Source: Apostichopus parvimensis (lineage: Eukaryota > Echinodermata > Holothuroidea > Aspidochirotida > Stichopodidae). From it: a stretch of 64,000 nt of DNA. Shown one piece after another: positions 1-11,154 of this stretch. The notes under the pieces were generated by a model. The model was given only the letters and a program-made list of their open reading frames with translations, searched no databases and was not told where the DNA came from. The first letter of the stretch is position 1; each line of letters opens with the position of its first letter. The stretch covers positions 25,346 through 89,345 of the forward strand of contig KN890751.1 of the NCBI GenBank assembly GCA_000934455.1. The letters are read 5' to 3'. The position numbers and the translations under genes were made by a program.

Positions 1-173
1 ATATCCCTAAAATTAACTGCAATTAATCAAGAGTATGATGAGTATCCCCGGGTTGCTTTTCTTGGTTTACAGAGTTTCAAAGTTTCCATCTAGAATAATG
101 ACAATTTTGCAGATTGTGAAAAACAAGTGTGTCTCAGTTAAAGACAGGTCTTTTTGTTTATTTCTTTTTCCAG

Positions 174-266
174 TCGGAGGAAACCATTAACGAGTGTTGG
201 TGCACCTCTGCATTCCCTGCAAGGTGTTCCTTCGAATCCAGCCTTGCCAACGTTGACAGCGTGAAA
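174..266 (+). other. Candidate internal exon (unassigned)
   Basis: A pyrimidine-rich tract ending in TTTTTCCAG lies just before this 93-base stretch, and a consensus donor (AAA|GTAAGTA) follows it. The length is a multiple of three. Frame 1 (from 174) is open throughout and reads SEETINECWCTSAF onwards. Frame 2 is open until a TGA four bases before the donor. I do not recognise either peptide. It could be an internal exon of an upstream gene, a 5' UTR exon of the MRTF-like gene at 18.6 kb, or a chance pair of splice signals. Base composition is richer in GC than the surrounding sequence, which favours an exon slightly. Confidence 0.35.
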
Positions 267-353
267 GTAAGTAAGTCGTATCCTCTTCCCTTTTCTTTTC
301 CTCCTCTACCCCTCCACCAAAGTACCTTGTGCTCTCTGTGTAACCGAAGATAA

Positions 354-425
354 CACACTTGTAGCTCAGTTGGAAGAGTACAGGATTTGTGATCCTGTGA
401 TCACTGGTTCAAATCCTGTTATAGT
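354..425 (+). repeat. tRNA-like sequence, probably a SINE head or tRNA pseudogene
   Basis: Box A (TAGCTCAGTTGG, 362-373) and box B (GGTTCAAATCC, 406-416) have tRNA spacing. The D arm is GCTC/GAGT, and the anticodon stem CAGGA/TCCTG closes a 7-base loop that would give anticodon TGT. The T arm has one mismatch. The acceptor arms (around 355-361 and 417-423) do not pair, so this is unlikely to be a working tRNA. The RNA polymerase III promoter elements are intact by eye. It lies directly upstream of the CAT/CAC low-complexity block, which may be the degenerate tail of the same element. Confidence 0.5.
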
Positions 426-483
426 AAAAACTTTTTTGTTTGGTCTTTTCACATAAATTTGTTCACAATTTCCCAGTCTTGTT

Positions 484-842
484 ATAGTTTTTTGTTGACT
501 CAAATCACATTCACATCACACCACACCACATTCACATCCCACCACATCATACCACACCACATCACACTCTACCACACCACACTACACTACATCATATCAT
601 ATCATACCACAGCACTTCAAATCACTTCACGTCACATCACTTCAAATCACATCATATCACATCACTTCAAATCACTTCACATCACATCACATCACTTCAA
701 ATCACATCACATTCACACCACACCACACCACATCACACCATACCATACCACAACACATCATACCATACCACACCACACCATGTCACACTACATCACATCA
801 TACCACAGCACTTCAAATCACATGACATCTTATATATATATA
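484..842. repeat. CAC/CAT-rich low-complexity block
   Basis: About 350 bases are built almost only from short variations of CACAT, CATCA, CACCA and CTTCAAATCA. One strand is nearly free of G. A short TA run closes it (831-842). The 143-residue open frame across it (mostly His, Thr, Ser, Ile) is a by-product of this composition and is not a gene. Confidence 0.85.
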
Positions 843-1602
843 TCCTTCAGAACATTGTTGTGTACAATACTTTCAGTCATGAAATACTAACTTGACAGTT
901 TGAAAATGTGATGTATGCTTTGAGTACATCATTGTATACATAATGTACATGTACTTTTCACACATCAACATGCTACCCACTTCAGAACATAGTTACAAAC
1001 TGTCAGTTTGGTTAATTAATACCAGTATAAGTTTCAAACAATTGGAATAGAAAGCTTTAAAAAGTTAGGAAAAAATTCAATAAAAAAAATGAAGAGAGTA
1101 AAGATCAAAGATCTACAAGAACAACATAAGCAGTAAAAGTCAAATGTAAGAACGTCACAGTACTGTAGTTCTTTTACTTCGGATGAAGTTTAGTAAATCA
1201 TCACCGAGCCCTTTTTTTTTTCTTTTTTTCGCATTCTGTGCAATATTTGTCATCTTCCAGCAGCAAACTAAACTTAACGCAGGTCTTCTTGTTATCAACA
1301 TGTGAAAAGTGCATTGCTCTTTCAAATGGTTTGTCTTCTTTGATACAGAAATCCATGATAAAATAGGTCTCTTTCCATTAGGAGCAAATGGAGCTACCTT
1401 TTTAGTGTTAATTAAACACTTGTTGTGTTGACAAGAGAGCAGTCTAGTCTTCTTTTATATGTATATTGGGCAATAAACACTTCATTTATTGCCCAACCTT
1501 GCTTATTTACTCTACCCATCATGTGTCAAACTATTTATTATTTAGTAACTATTAGTAAGTATTTATTATTTAACCTGTCTGTATTCTGTGCGTGTTTTTG
1601 TC

Positions 1603-1740
1603 CCTTCTGTTACTGTTACTTGTCATTTAGCCTCTGAAGAAGATCCTGCTAGGATCGAAACTTCAGGCCAACATACTTTTACACATTCTATTACACTAGT
1701 GAATAAGCAGTTTGCTAACAGTTTTATTTTATTTTTATTT
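1603..1740 (+). repeat. Dispersed repeat, copy A, with a hammerhead-like core
   Basis: It shares a run of similarity with 18187-18330: CTTCTGTTACTG, then CTGAAGA, the stem GATCC-TGCTA-GGATC, GAAAC, TCAGGCCAAC, ACTTTTACACATTC and finally GCAGTTTGCTAACAG before a T/A-rich end. The order CTGANGA, stem, GAAA resembles the core of hammerhead ribozymes found in Penelope-like retroelements. Here one extra A sits between the core and the stem, and no clear helix III is visible. It is a transposon-derived repeat. The ribozyme link is inference. Confidence 0.6.
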
Positions 1741-2078
1741 TTTAACTCCATAGTTGTTACAAAATAATTTTTGTTATTAATGGGTAATAAAACTTGTAGT
1801 GTCATTTGTCAAGTATCTTACATGAATATCCTCTTGCTATCCCACATAGGGTATCTTGACACCATTTGTAGAAGAAATTTGAACATCATCAGGATTATTC
1901 TGTCTGAAAATAACAGGATTTTCCATAATTGTACATAATAATTGCTTGGGAAATGATAATTCTGTTGGATGAAATAAACATCTAACATCTATTAAAGTAT
2001 TGGTCGTATCAAATGCAGGGAGTAATTTTACCGGTATCACATCGCAAAGTGCTGTATATACAGTATGAGAAAACTGCT

Positions 2079-2424
2079 ATATATGTATACAAGTGCACAG
2101 TTGTGTAGCATCTTTTGTACACACAGGAACCATTGCATAGCAGGGTGAAAATTGTTATAATGCAAAAGTCGGTAACAAACACATGTAGCTATCTTCCATA
2201 AGTGTAGATCCTGAAGGAGGTGTAAGTGGTCAGGTGCCCAGGGAGCGAGGGCGCAGTGCTAAAACATTCCAATGTGTAGTTAGGTAGATGGGGAAAGTGC
2301 AGATGTGGAGTGGGAGACAGGTAAGTATCGTCACTCGTAAATCACCAAGCCATTAAGATTTTGGGGAATATATACAAGTGCACAGTCGTATAGCATCTTT
2401 TGTACACACAAGAACCATAGCATT
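2079..2424. repeat. Direct repeat pair about 288 bases apart
   Basis: About 58 bases at 2079-2138 recur at 2367-2424 with few changes. Both read TATACAAGTGCACAG, then TAGCATCTTTTGTACACACA, then GAACCAT. The sequence between them (2211-2346) belongs to another dispersed repeat. This looks like a local duplication or two copies of one element end. Confidence 0.65.
2220..2346 (+). repeat. Dispersed repeat related to 52995-53131
   Basis: GTGCTAAAA, then GAGACAGGTAAGTA, GTCAC, GTAAAT, CC and AGTAAG-like words occur in the same order here and at 52995-53131. The minus strand reads CTTACCTGTCTCC, linking it to copies at 7408, 25191, 35437 and 37171-37535. This strand carries a perfect splice donor word (CAG|GTAAGT), which comes from the repeat and should not be read as an exon end. 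Confidence 0.5.
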
Positions 2425-3706
2425 TTATATGAGACAGTTCAGAACATTTAACACTGCTACACAAACATGGAAGATTCTATTATTCCCTGTTGATGCATAT
2501 ACTAAAGAGGGGGGAAAAAACAAAGACCTATTGTTCTTATTCCACATTAAGTTTATATATTAAACAAAGCATACACCACACCCATGATTTCCTTGTTGAT
2601 TATATATGAATGTTCTTGTTTGCAATTCTCACGTTCACTTCAAACTTTTCTTGTTTTGAGATATACATAGGATTTGGAAACCTAATATATACCCGTTTTA
2701 ATAAATGAGTATATTATTCTGTATTTTAAGGAAGTACTGTATCGAATGATGACATGGAAAGGAAATTTAATAGCAACTTATTCCTGCAGTGACTTTTTCA
2801 TCTTTTGTTCGTGTCGTGTAGGTTTAAGTGAATACGTACCCTGTCTATCAAGGGTCATTAACTAATTAGCTCATGCGTGCAGACAGCATTTAAAGGGAAA
2901 CACTAAGAAATGTATCAAGTTTTGATAACAATATTTTTTTCCCGTTAAAGCAAGTTTTTTGTTTGTTTATTGAATGCGATGGTGATTTATGATTGTTAAA
3001 ACTGTCCACATTTGCCATTTCTGAACTTTCAACATATATTGTAGTGTTTTGGGGAAATACTTTTAATAATATTTATTTGACTTGTTTGCCTCCGAATGAA
3101 ACCTAGCAATATTTACCATTTAGAGTATGGTCTCTATATACCCAACTACCGTAATTAACCAGCTTAGTATATACTTGAGCTATGGTACCTTAGTCTGCAA
3201 ACGATCAGGGTATTACTGATTCTTCTTTTTCATGAACTGATATAAACACGTTCCATGTTCTGCACTTATGAAAGGAGACATGAACGCAACCGTCATCTTT
3301 AGCTTGTATGACGAAGATCTTTGTGAAGAACGACTCACACAAAACGCCGAGAAAAATCATGCTCCATGTGGGAGATATATGCCAGTTTTCAAAGATTCAT
3401 CTGGGAATTGCCATATTGTAAATCTGTGATGTCATAGCGACATTATTTTTCATGTTGATATTAATTACTTGTTGACCATGTTAAGAATTTCAATAGTTTT
3501 AGATCCATCTGCATTACAGAAGATAAACATTGTACTACATTAAAGATGAAAAAAATGATCACAACAAAAAAATGAAGCACATGTTGGCTAAAAAATGTCA
3601 AATTTTGACTTGATCAAGCCTTTTTTTTTTTGGTAAACACTTCAGGGTTGATCAGTTTGAAAAAAATAAACTTTCATGATGAATTTGTTTTCTCTTGTTT
3701 TTACAG

Positions 3707-3735
3707 AATGAATCTAGACGAGTGAAGACTGGTTG
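3707..3735 (+). other. Candidate 29-base micro-exon
   Basis: A strong acceptor (TCTCTTGTTTTTACAG) and a strong donor (TTG|GTGAGT) enclose 29 bases reading AATGAATCTAGACGAGTGAA onwards. If it followed exon 174-266 in its frame 1 it would add NESRRVKTG and leave phase 2. I cannot link it to a gene. Chance pairs of good splice signals at this spacing do occur in 60 kb. Confidence 0.25.
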
Positions 3736-4521
3736 GTGAGTGGCATTACTATAATGTTACAAAGATGACAGAATAAAAATTGTTTTTAAACTTTGTATAT
3801 TGGTGAATTATTGATGAATGCAGGCAATTTGCTAATTCACTGATAATAATTTGACAAAGAGGAAAATAGTTTTGTTTGCTAATTCCTCACTCCACATGAC
3901 TGTCTTCTTAATAATTTCTGTATCCTTCAGCATAGATCTGAGTTCGTTTCTGTGAGAATGTCATGATCCTAGGTAAAACGTGAACAGTTATGAATTTGCT
4001 TTGATCACAGAACAAATTTTAAGAGGCCATGATGCTTAGGAGATTGAACACTTAATATATTTAAGGCCATTTCTGGTTTGAAAAGATTGCAATGTTCCCC
4101 AGCTAAAGGCACTATCTTGTTATGTGAATGCAAAGTAAAATAGAGGGCGCTATTGCATTTCTAAATTAGAATTTCTGACATCTTTTCTGGTAAGTGCCAT
4201 ACACAGGTCTTCATTGATCCAAAAATCACTTTGATTGACTAATCCACAAATTGAGCTGTTAAAGTTTCTTTCATTATTCCTTTTGTTGTTCAAACCTTTG
4301 GGCAATAACAAAAATATCAGTTTCAAAATGGTGAGGTTATAATTGTTTAACAAATCTTTTGGTTGATTTTGAGAATTGGGAGGTGTTGGTTAGACCAGTA
4401 TTGATTGGGAATATGCTAAGAGGGCATTGTTTTATGTTGGCAATATTCTCTAGCCATTATATAGAGAGTGCAATAAGGGTGGGGGGGGGGCAGGGTGGAT
4501 GGGCGCAGTGAAAGTCTCCAT

Positions 4522-4619
4522 GTGCGCATGTTAATTAGTGCATATGGTTATTGACAGTCTACATAGTGCCGCGTGTTAATTAGTGCATATGGTAATAGAA
4601 AGTAGTCTACAAAGTACTG
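4522..4619. repeat. Tandem duplication of a 45-base unit
   Basis: GTTAATTAGTGCATATGG occurs at 4530 and again at 4575. Similar flanks follow (TCTACATAGTGC and TCTACAAAGTAC). Two imperfect tandem copies sit just downstream of a G homopolymer. Confidence 0.7.
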
Positions 4620-7400
4620 ACAATGGTAATATTTCCATGACGGGGAGGGGGGAGGTGAGAAGGGAAGGAAGAGGCATGGGATGGATGAAGGTGGCAAGTA
4701 GTCCTTTCCATGCCATTTCTCCCTTGGTTACACTAATAAGCACTACAACATAATTAAAGCAAAGTTAAAAGGAGTGAAAAGAATAACCTGTACTCTCTCT
4801 CTCTCTTTCTATGACCTGTGATATATGTTGCATACTCAATAAAACATCTTTAACTCTCATTGTTGAAATTGACTTTTGACAACAGTGGTATCGTGTTCTC
4901 AAGAGTCAGACCATCGAAAGACACTTAAAGGGGCATTAAAATTTAATTTGAGATAGAGTGATCATGGGTAAAGGTCATTATTCTGTGTCTGTGTCTGTCC
5001 CTGTTGATGTAACTCGCATTTTAACAAACTGTGAATAAACATCAGGTTGTCTTTTGTTTATTTTTCTTCATTTTTTATATGTATACAGTACTTTAGTACT
5101 GTATATATGTACTTTTTCAGTTTATAAAGACCACTCTACGGTCAAACTAGTATTGAGTTTCTTGTTGTATGAGGAGTAATTGGAGAACACTTTTTGTGTC
5201 TGATTAATTTACACCAAACTTAAATATATTCCTTTAAGATGAAGAATCATACCAGGTGCTACCTACCCGATATTGGGACCCCAAAGACGCAAATAAATTT
5301 GCTCGGCTGGAATAGCAGGACAGCATTTAGAGGAGAGGTGCAAAAATGGGAGAAGTACTGTTATTGGAAATGCTGCATGTTGTCTGCTTGTAGCGGTAGT
5401 CTCTGATTTTAAAACCACTGCATCAGTTTCATTAACTGTCGCAGGGTTTTATATAATGTCGATCCTTTGGTTCTGTTACATTTGCAGGTTGTTAGCTGGA
5501 TTAGTCCATAAATTCAAATTTCAATTACTGACAATTTTTTAAATTTTTTAACTTTAACCTTTCAGACTTTTTCTCTCTGTTAATAATACCAACATTATAA
5601 GTGTCTGTTTGAGAAATTTTGAGAAAAAATGTTACTTTAAGATAAACTGTGATTCCTAATCTCAAAACCTTATTGTTCTCAAGTTGCAAAGATGAATAGC
5701 TGAAAATTAAAATACTCATTTCCCTTCTTGCAGAAGTGCTTAAAACTATCACAGCCCAAGATACGTATTGCATAGGTCACATACTAAATTGGATTATTGT
5801 TGAACTGTGTTGACTGCATCTATCATTACAAGTCAATATGATCAATTGGGTTTGTAGGTCACAGTTTGGACTGATGAATGAATGACACAGATCTACTGTT
5901 TTACTACAGAATCCATTCGTAAACTTCAGGGTATATTGATGGATTCTGTTCGAGCCCCAGTCAGCTGGCTTAAACGTTTGAAGGGCCAATTACGGACTAA
6001 TGAGAAGGAAGGGCCTGCAACATAAAGATCTAAACAATAATAAAACATGCATTGATCACACAAACCGTTTCAAAAATGTTCAGCATCACCCTCCCATTTT
6101 CAGAACTTTCCGACTTGGGATCTTTGAGGTACTTGAAAAAGAGGGGGAAAAATGTGTTTGCATACCAGAAGTTAAAAAGGGCAAAAGTGGCTTTACTAAT
6201 TAAAGTATGGTACTTTGAAGTATTGCTATGAAACTATTAAACACTCAAATCATACAAGGATTCTGCCATGATCACCCAATCTAAAATAATTGTATGGTAA
6301 TATCTTCATGAGCTCCCATCACCAAGAATTGTCCCTGTTTAAATGCTCTCTTCTAGAAATACCTTAATCGAGTGTGTCATACAGATACCAGATTAAAGAA
6401 TCACCTTATTACCTACTAAATAGAGTGACTAGGAGTGTAACAAAAAAGTAGTCTAGCGCCATCTATACATATCACTCATCACCATGGTTGCCAATCCCTA
6501 TTGGAATAAAAATTTGTTAGTAAATATCAGGTCTTTTGGGTCTTTTTTCCTTCTTAGTCTTTTTTTCACAGTAAAAAAGAACTGAGACTTACAAATCTAT
6601 CATGATAATAAGTAAAAATAACCACTTAAAATCAAAGACAATTTTCCATCCAATCTGTCTCAGAATTGCTAACTTTCCATAAATCATGGACAATAACAAC
6701 AGTTACTCATCAACTTTACCCTATAGATTTCTTCTTGGTTCCTGTCTTTTGCCCTGATTTTTCCTTCCCATAACTTTACTGAAAGGATACCGCTGCTCAA
6801 CTCCATACCAGTTATGAATCAATCACAAAATATTTTTTTATGTGGCACGCGAATGGTGCAAGTGAGTGTCGACCCGGAAAGTGCTTTGCCCCCCTTTTTT
6901 TCATTCACTTTGTGTACCTGCTAACGCGGGTCATCTCTCTCAGTTGTGGCCAAGAGATTGGACCCCAGGGAGATGGATTTTATTGAGATTATGATGTATA
7001 GGCTTGTGTAAAAGCAATTCTTTCTATTTCCTTCTGTTTTTTTTTCTTTTCTGTTTTTTTTGGCTTCTGTTGTCCACCTGGCCTATGTCACCTGTCCCTA
7101 TGTATAGTAGTCAGCTTAAGGTCTTAATCTGTTTGGGTCTTGGAGGGGGGATGATAAAAGTTGGCCTAGATTTGAGAATTTTTGTTAAGTGTTGGGATTT
7201 ATGCTTCATCTTCAATCAAGTTTGAAGACCAGAATGATCAACCTCACATTTTATTTGTGTTTGTGTGGGTGGGTGCATGTGTGTGTGTTTGTTCAATTTT
7301 TTTTTTAAATCAACTAGACTGTATGTCAGTATTTAGTTTCATAAAGGTGCCTTTTCGACATAGACAGCATAGTTATTATATGCGGCACAATCTTATTTTC
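4620..7400. other. No gene seen
   Basis: AT-rich sequence with a short CT run (4793-4811), a purine-rich patch (4640-4690) and a T-rich stretch (7020-7060). Open frames here are short, mutually overlapping and unlike known proteins. I see no convincing exon. Confidence 0.5.
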
Positions 7401-7407
7401 TTCTTAT

Positions 7408-7450
7408 CTCACTTACCTGTCCCCCCACATCTTTAGCACTCTCACATGAT
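7408..7450. repeat. CTTACCTGTC-family dispersed repeat
   Basis: Reads CACTTACCTGTCC, then CACATCTTTAGCACTCTCAC. It matches 37474-37535, 37326-37390, 37171-37235, 35437-35475 and 25191-25240 in word order (CTTACCTGTC, CTCACAA, AGCACTCT). The reverse strand carries a consensus splice donor. Confidence 0.55.
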
Positions 7451-7843
7451 CTTGTCAAGACTAGACTGGTAACTTTTTAAGCAGGGAACTGGTAAGCTAG
7501 TGGCTCAAAGCTATTCACCTCGTATAATTTGTGAGACACCCGGCGACTAGATTTTATATCATAGTGAAATAAATTTTCTGCCAAAGGAAGGAATCTATGG
7601 GGTGGGTGAATCTTCAAATCCAAAGTTCCTATTCCACAGACAAAAAGTTTCCCCTTCTTACTTCCGTTTAACTCAAACTACAGCAAATCAAGATGAAAAG
7701 TGAATTTTTTCATCTGATTTGATGTAAGGTTTTGTTCTTATATGTAGTACTGTTCGTGTCAGAGATTTAAAAAAATAATGTAAGTGATGTTTTTCAGAAA
7801 ATGTGTCGCTAAATTGTGGAGGTATGAAAGCTTATAGTTTTAG

Positions 7844-7952
7844 AATCCCCAAACTGCCTGGATTCTTAATTAACCAACAACAAAACAACAAAGTACCATA
7901 GATAGTAGTACTTTGTTGTTGGTTAATTAAGAATCCAGGCAGTTTGGGGATT
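7844..7952. repeat. Near-perfect 109-base inverted repeat (foldback)
   Basis: The left arm (7844-7896) and right arm (7908-7952) are reverse complements over about 45 bases with an 11-base loop. The left arm carries one extra 8-base duplication (ACAACAAA). The arms include AATCCCCAAACTGCCTGG and TTAATTAACCAACAAC. The lack of decay outside the 8-base insertion suggests recent origin or selection. It could be a small foldback transposon, a palindrome formed by a replication error, or a hairpin RNA precursor. Confidence 0.9.
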
Positions 7953-8681
7953 TTCATGCGCAAAACTCTTGTGTTTACTTTAAGTAGACATTCCTTATCT
8001 CGTAATGTGATAAGTGTTTTATTTATTGCACAGAGAAGCATTTTCCAAAGGGTTCTATCAAAGCATGGATCCGTATTCTATGTCAATTAGAAGCAAAACA
8101 GTGTCCATTTTCCAGATATTTATCTACAGTGTCTGTCCTCTGTTTGTTCACAATATGTCACCATGTATTGTTCATTCAAGAACCTAAAAAAATAAAGAAT
8201 ATGATTAATTTCTATTAAACCCAATTTCAGGTTTGTCTGTTGCTCCATTTATGAACATGTGGCACAGGTAACAACATTTTTGACATTTGGGTAAATTATA
8301 CCAATTTTGTACAAACAATTACATTCTTTCCCCTGCGGGTTCACACAAACCCGTCCCAGTTGGTCAAACCATTAAATTCACATTTGCAGTCACCAAAGTA
8401 ATTGTTGACAGAGTCAACCATTCCCTGCTATATCCTCTCCCTTTTCATACATTTCTCTCTTTACTCCGTTTATCATCAGAAATAATAATAATAAAAATAT
8501 AAAAAATATCCTGTTTTATTATGGGCCTTCTGTGTCCCCCATTGATTGCAAGGGTCAACTATGGAATAACACCAGTTCCTCACATAGTTAATCAACCTTT
8601 AAAACAGTTGTTGTATGGTTCCATTGGGGGACATTAGATAAAACACAAAGTACCTCATTAAAATATATTTGTGATGTGTGT

Positions 8682-9035
8682 GGTTAGTAACAGGCAGATC
8701 AGGTTCGCTTGTGTGATTGAGTAAAAAAACAAAAGAAATTGTAGCTCAGAGGATATAGAAACAAAACAAACATGTAGGCAAAATACTCTAGGTTTAATAA
8801 TGAGATCTGTATTACCTTTTAATTGAACTGTTTCAACTGTCCACATGGAGGGGGAGGATGTGTTGAATCCCAAACCGTCTGTTATCAAATTGTTTTTTTC
8901 CAGTTTATTTTGTTAGTAACAGGCAGACCGGGTTTTGCTTGTGTGATTGAGTAAAAAAACAAAAGAAATGTAGTGCAGAGGGGAAGAGAAAAAAAAATTC
9001 TAGGCATATTCTGTTCGGGCTGTTATCAAACTGTT
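8682..9035. repeat. Local duplication, period about 229 bases
   Basis: About 70 bases at 8682-8752 (GTTAGTAACAGGCAGA, then GCTTGTGTGATTGAG, then a poly-A-rich stretch AAAACAAAAGAAAT) recur at 8912-8981. A further word (CTGTTATCAAA) occurs at 8879 and again at 9020. This is a partial tandem duplication. Confidence 0.75.
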
Positions 9036-9346
9036 GTTGCAGTCGATTTATTGTTTTGTCATTTGCATACTAAATTTATGTATCGTTGATAATTTTCTGT
9101 TATATTTATTGAACTTTTTGGAAAAATAACAATGTTTAAATATCACAAAAGGAGAGACAGGAGTTTTTCCTGTCATAAAGAATTGACAAAAACTTTATGT
9201 ATCTGAGTGTTACATGTTATCTGAGCTGTAATTAACTAAAATGTGCCAAGTAAAACTGTTGTAAACAAACAGTACATGTTAACTGTACCAAGATAAAATA
9301 CTTTTAATTGAATTACTAAACTATAGATGCTTTTCTAAACAGTGTC

Positions 9347-9387
9347 TGATCAGGGAGCTGCGTTAGAGTAGCAGCTCCCTGGTCTGA
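9347..9387. repeat. Short hairpin repeat (CAGGGAGCTGC type), copy 1
   Basis: CAGGGAGCTGC (9351-9361) pairs with GCAGCTCCCTG (9371-9381) around a 9-base loop. Flanking TGAT and GGTCTGA extend the arms with mismatches. A second copy with the same stem core and GGTCT flank is at 61511-61567, so this is a family of small palindromic repeats. Confidence 0.7.
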
Positions 9388-9399
9388 TGGAATTTAGGT

Positions 9400-11080
9400 A
9401 CATTCCAAGACAAAAACCTCATCTTTGAGAATATGAACAATGAAATCAGTGGTGACTAGTTAAAAGTGTTGTACTGCCCTCTATTATATCTGTCTTCATC
9501 CTCAGTGTACTAATGTGTCACCACACAATGTCAATTGTCACAGGAAATGAGCCTTCACTTGTTTGTAAACACAAAAAAACAATAAAAACTTTTCAAAAAG
9601 AAAAAGAAGGGATTTCATGTTTTCAGCCCAGCCAGTGAGGCTGATTAATTATATTTTCCATTGTAATACATGAAATAAATGAATGAAAATACACGAATTA
9701 AATCACTTATAAATTAAATTTACTATTAGCGTGAATGATACGATAATTGGATGGACATCCATTCCAGCAGATTGTTCATTATTTCTTGTAGCAAATTTTG
9801 CAACTTGAAACAACTGATAGCAAAAAAATAAATATATATATTCTTGCATAATACACTGATTCACGAGGGAAACATTGAACTGTTAAAATTTGGATGTATA
9901 CATTTCTAATCATAAGTCTTGAAGTTCAAAGTATGATTAATTTCTTTAGCCATAGGTTAAGGAGAAAGCTTGCCTAGAAGTTTCCTTGTTCAAAAGGAAG
10001 TTCAGTTGTATGGAACCGGTCTTTAGCATTTACTTCATATACTCAGTGTTCTAGGTAACGTGGGTGTACATGTGGCTGGTTTGACATTTCAATTGAATTG
10101 ACCGTCGTAGACTAAATATCAACATAGCATTTAAAATCAAAGCAGTATACCTGGTTGACAATGTTAGAAAGCACAGAGTTTTAATCCAGGTAGACTTCCA
10201 TGAATCAACAGCTTTCCTCCCTTGCAGAAAATTACAGTGGTAAGTAATTGTTCCCTTTGATCAGGTAAATTTTTAGCCTGTGACCATTTTTTTTTCTACT
10301 TTTAGTGTTAAGCAAATGTGAGCTCCGACTTGATGCTTGATTACAGAATACAACCAAATTTCTTGGCTATTTTGAAGTAAAATTTGAAAAGTTAAAAGGC
10401 TAGTTAAACAAAGTTGATGCCAATGGAAATATACGTTTACGGATTTGATGCAGAGCTATAAATACTGACATACACAATGGGGCTATAAAACCGACGTTAA
10501 TTGCTAGGTATGCTAAAATGGTCACAAAGTTAAAAAAGAAAAAACTTACAGGACACTTTCTTCTCAGACAACTGCTGTTGACTGCCATGTTAGATGTAAC
10601 ATTCCATTACAGCCTGGTTTGATTCTCCACTTTGTTCCTCAAAGCTCTGGTTTCTATACTTGACTTATTTAACGAAGGGAAAAGAGAAGGGAAAAAAAAA
10701 ATTCCTTTTTTAATTCCATCTCCTTATCTCCAATCTTGCTGATAATTTTGGCTTTCCCTGGCTTTTTTTTTAGTCTGACAAGGTAAGGACCCAATCAGGG
10801 TGCCATTGGGGGTGCCAAGACAGGTTTAAATTCTCTGCATAATAAACATTCCAATAACTGCTCCGACTCAAACCAAGCCCTTACACCCCTGACTGCCTTC
10901 CTTCGGTTCGGTCGGTCGGCGGCGCTTACACCTTGCTTTTTAATGCCCAAGGCACGTGCCAAGCCTAGCACCCCTCCATCATAATATTTTTAGACATGGA
11001 GTGATTAATGTCAGTGGGGTCAAAAGTTATACCTCTGCCGCTTCACAAGGGGGAGTTTTGCTCCTCATAAACCAGAAAAG
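9400..11080. other. No confirmed gene
   Basis: Mostly AT-rich. A 12-base island (10228-10239) between a good acceptor (CTCCCTTGCAG) and a good donor (GTG|GTAAGT) is noted as a possible micro-exon. A CpG-rich patch (10880-10960, TTCGGTCGGTCGGCGGCGC) stands out but has no clear exon. Confidence 0.4.
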
Positions 11081-11154
11081 GGTTGCTACAGAAAGTTTAC
11101 CACATCCTTTCAAGCCCTGTCTGGGCTAGGTTTGGAGCTGATTCGGTTGTGTTT

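Noticed and set aside
362-416. Functional tRNA with anticodon TGT
   Set aside because: Box A and B and the anticodon stem are good, but the acceptor arms do not pair and the T stem has a mismatch, so a SINE head or pseudogene is more likely.
459-890. 143-residue open frame rich in His, Thr and Ser
   Set aside because: It is the translation of the CAT/CAC low-complexity block and has no independent coding signal.
2316-2317. Perfect splice donor CAG|GTAAGT at about 2314-2320
   Set aside because: It is part of a dispersed repeat and no open frame or acceptor pairs with it.
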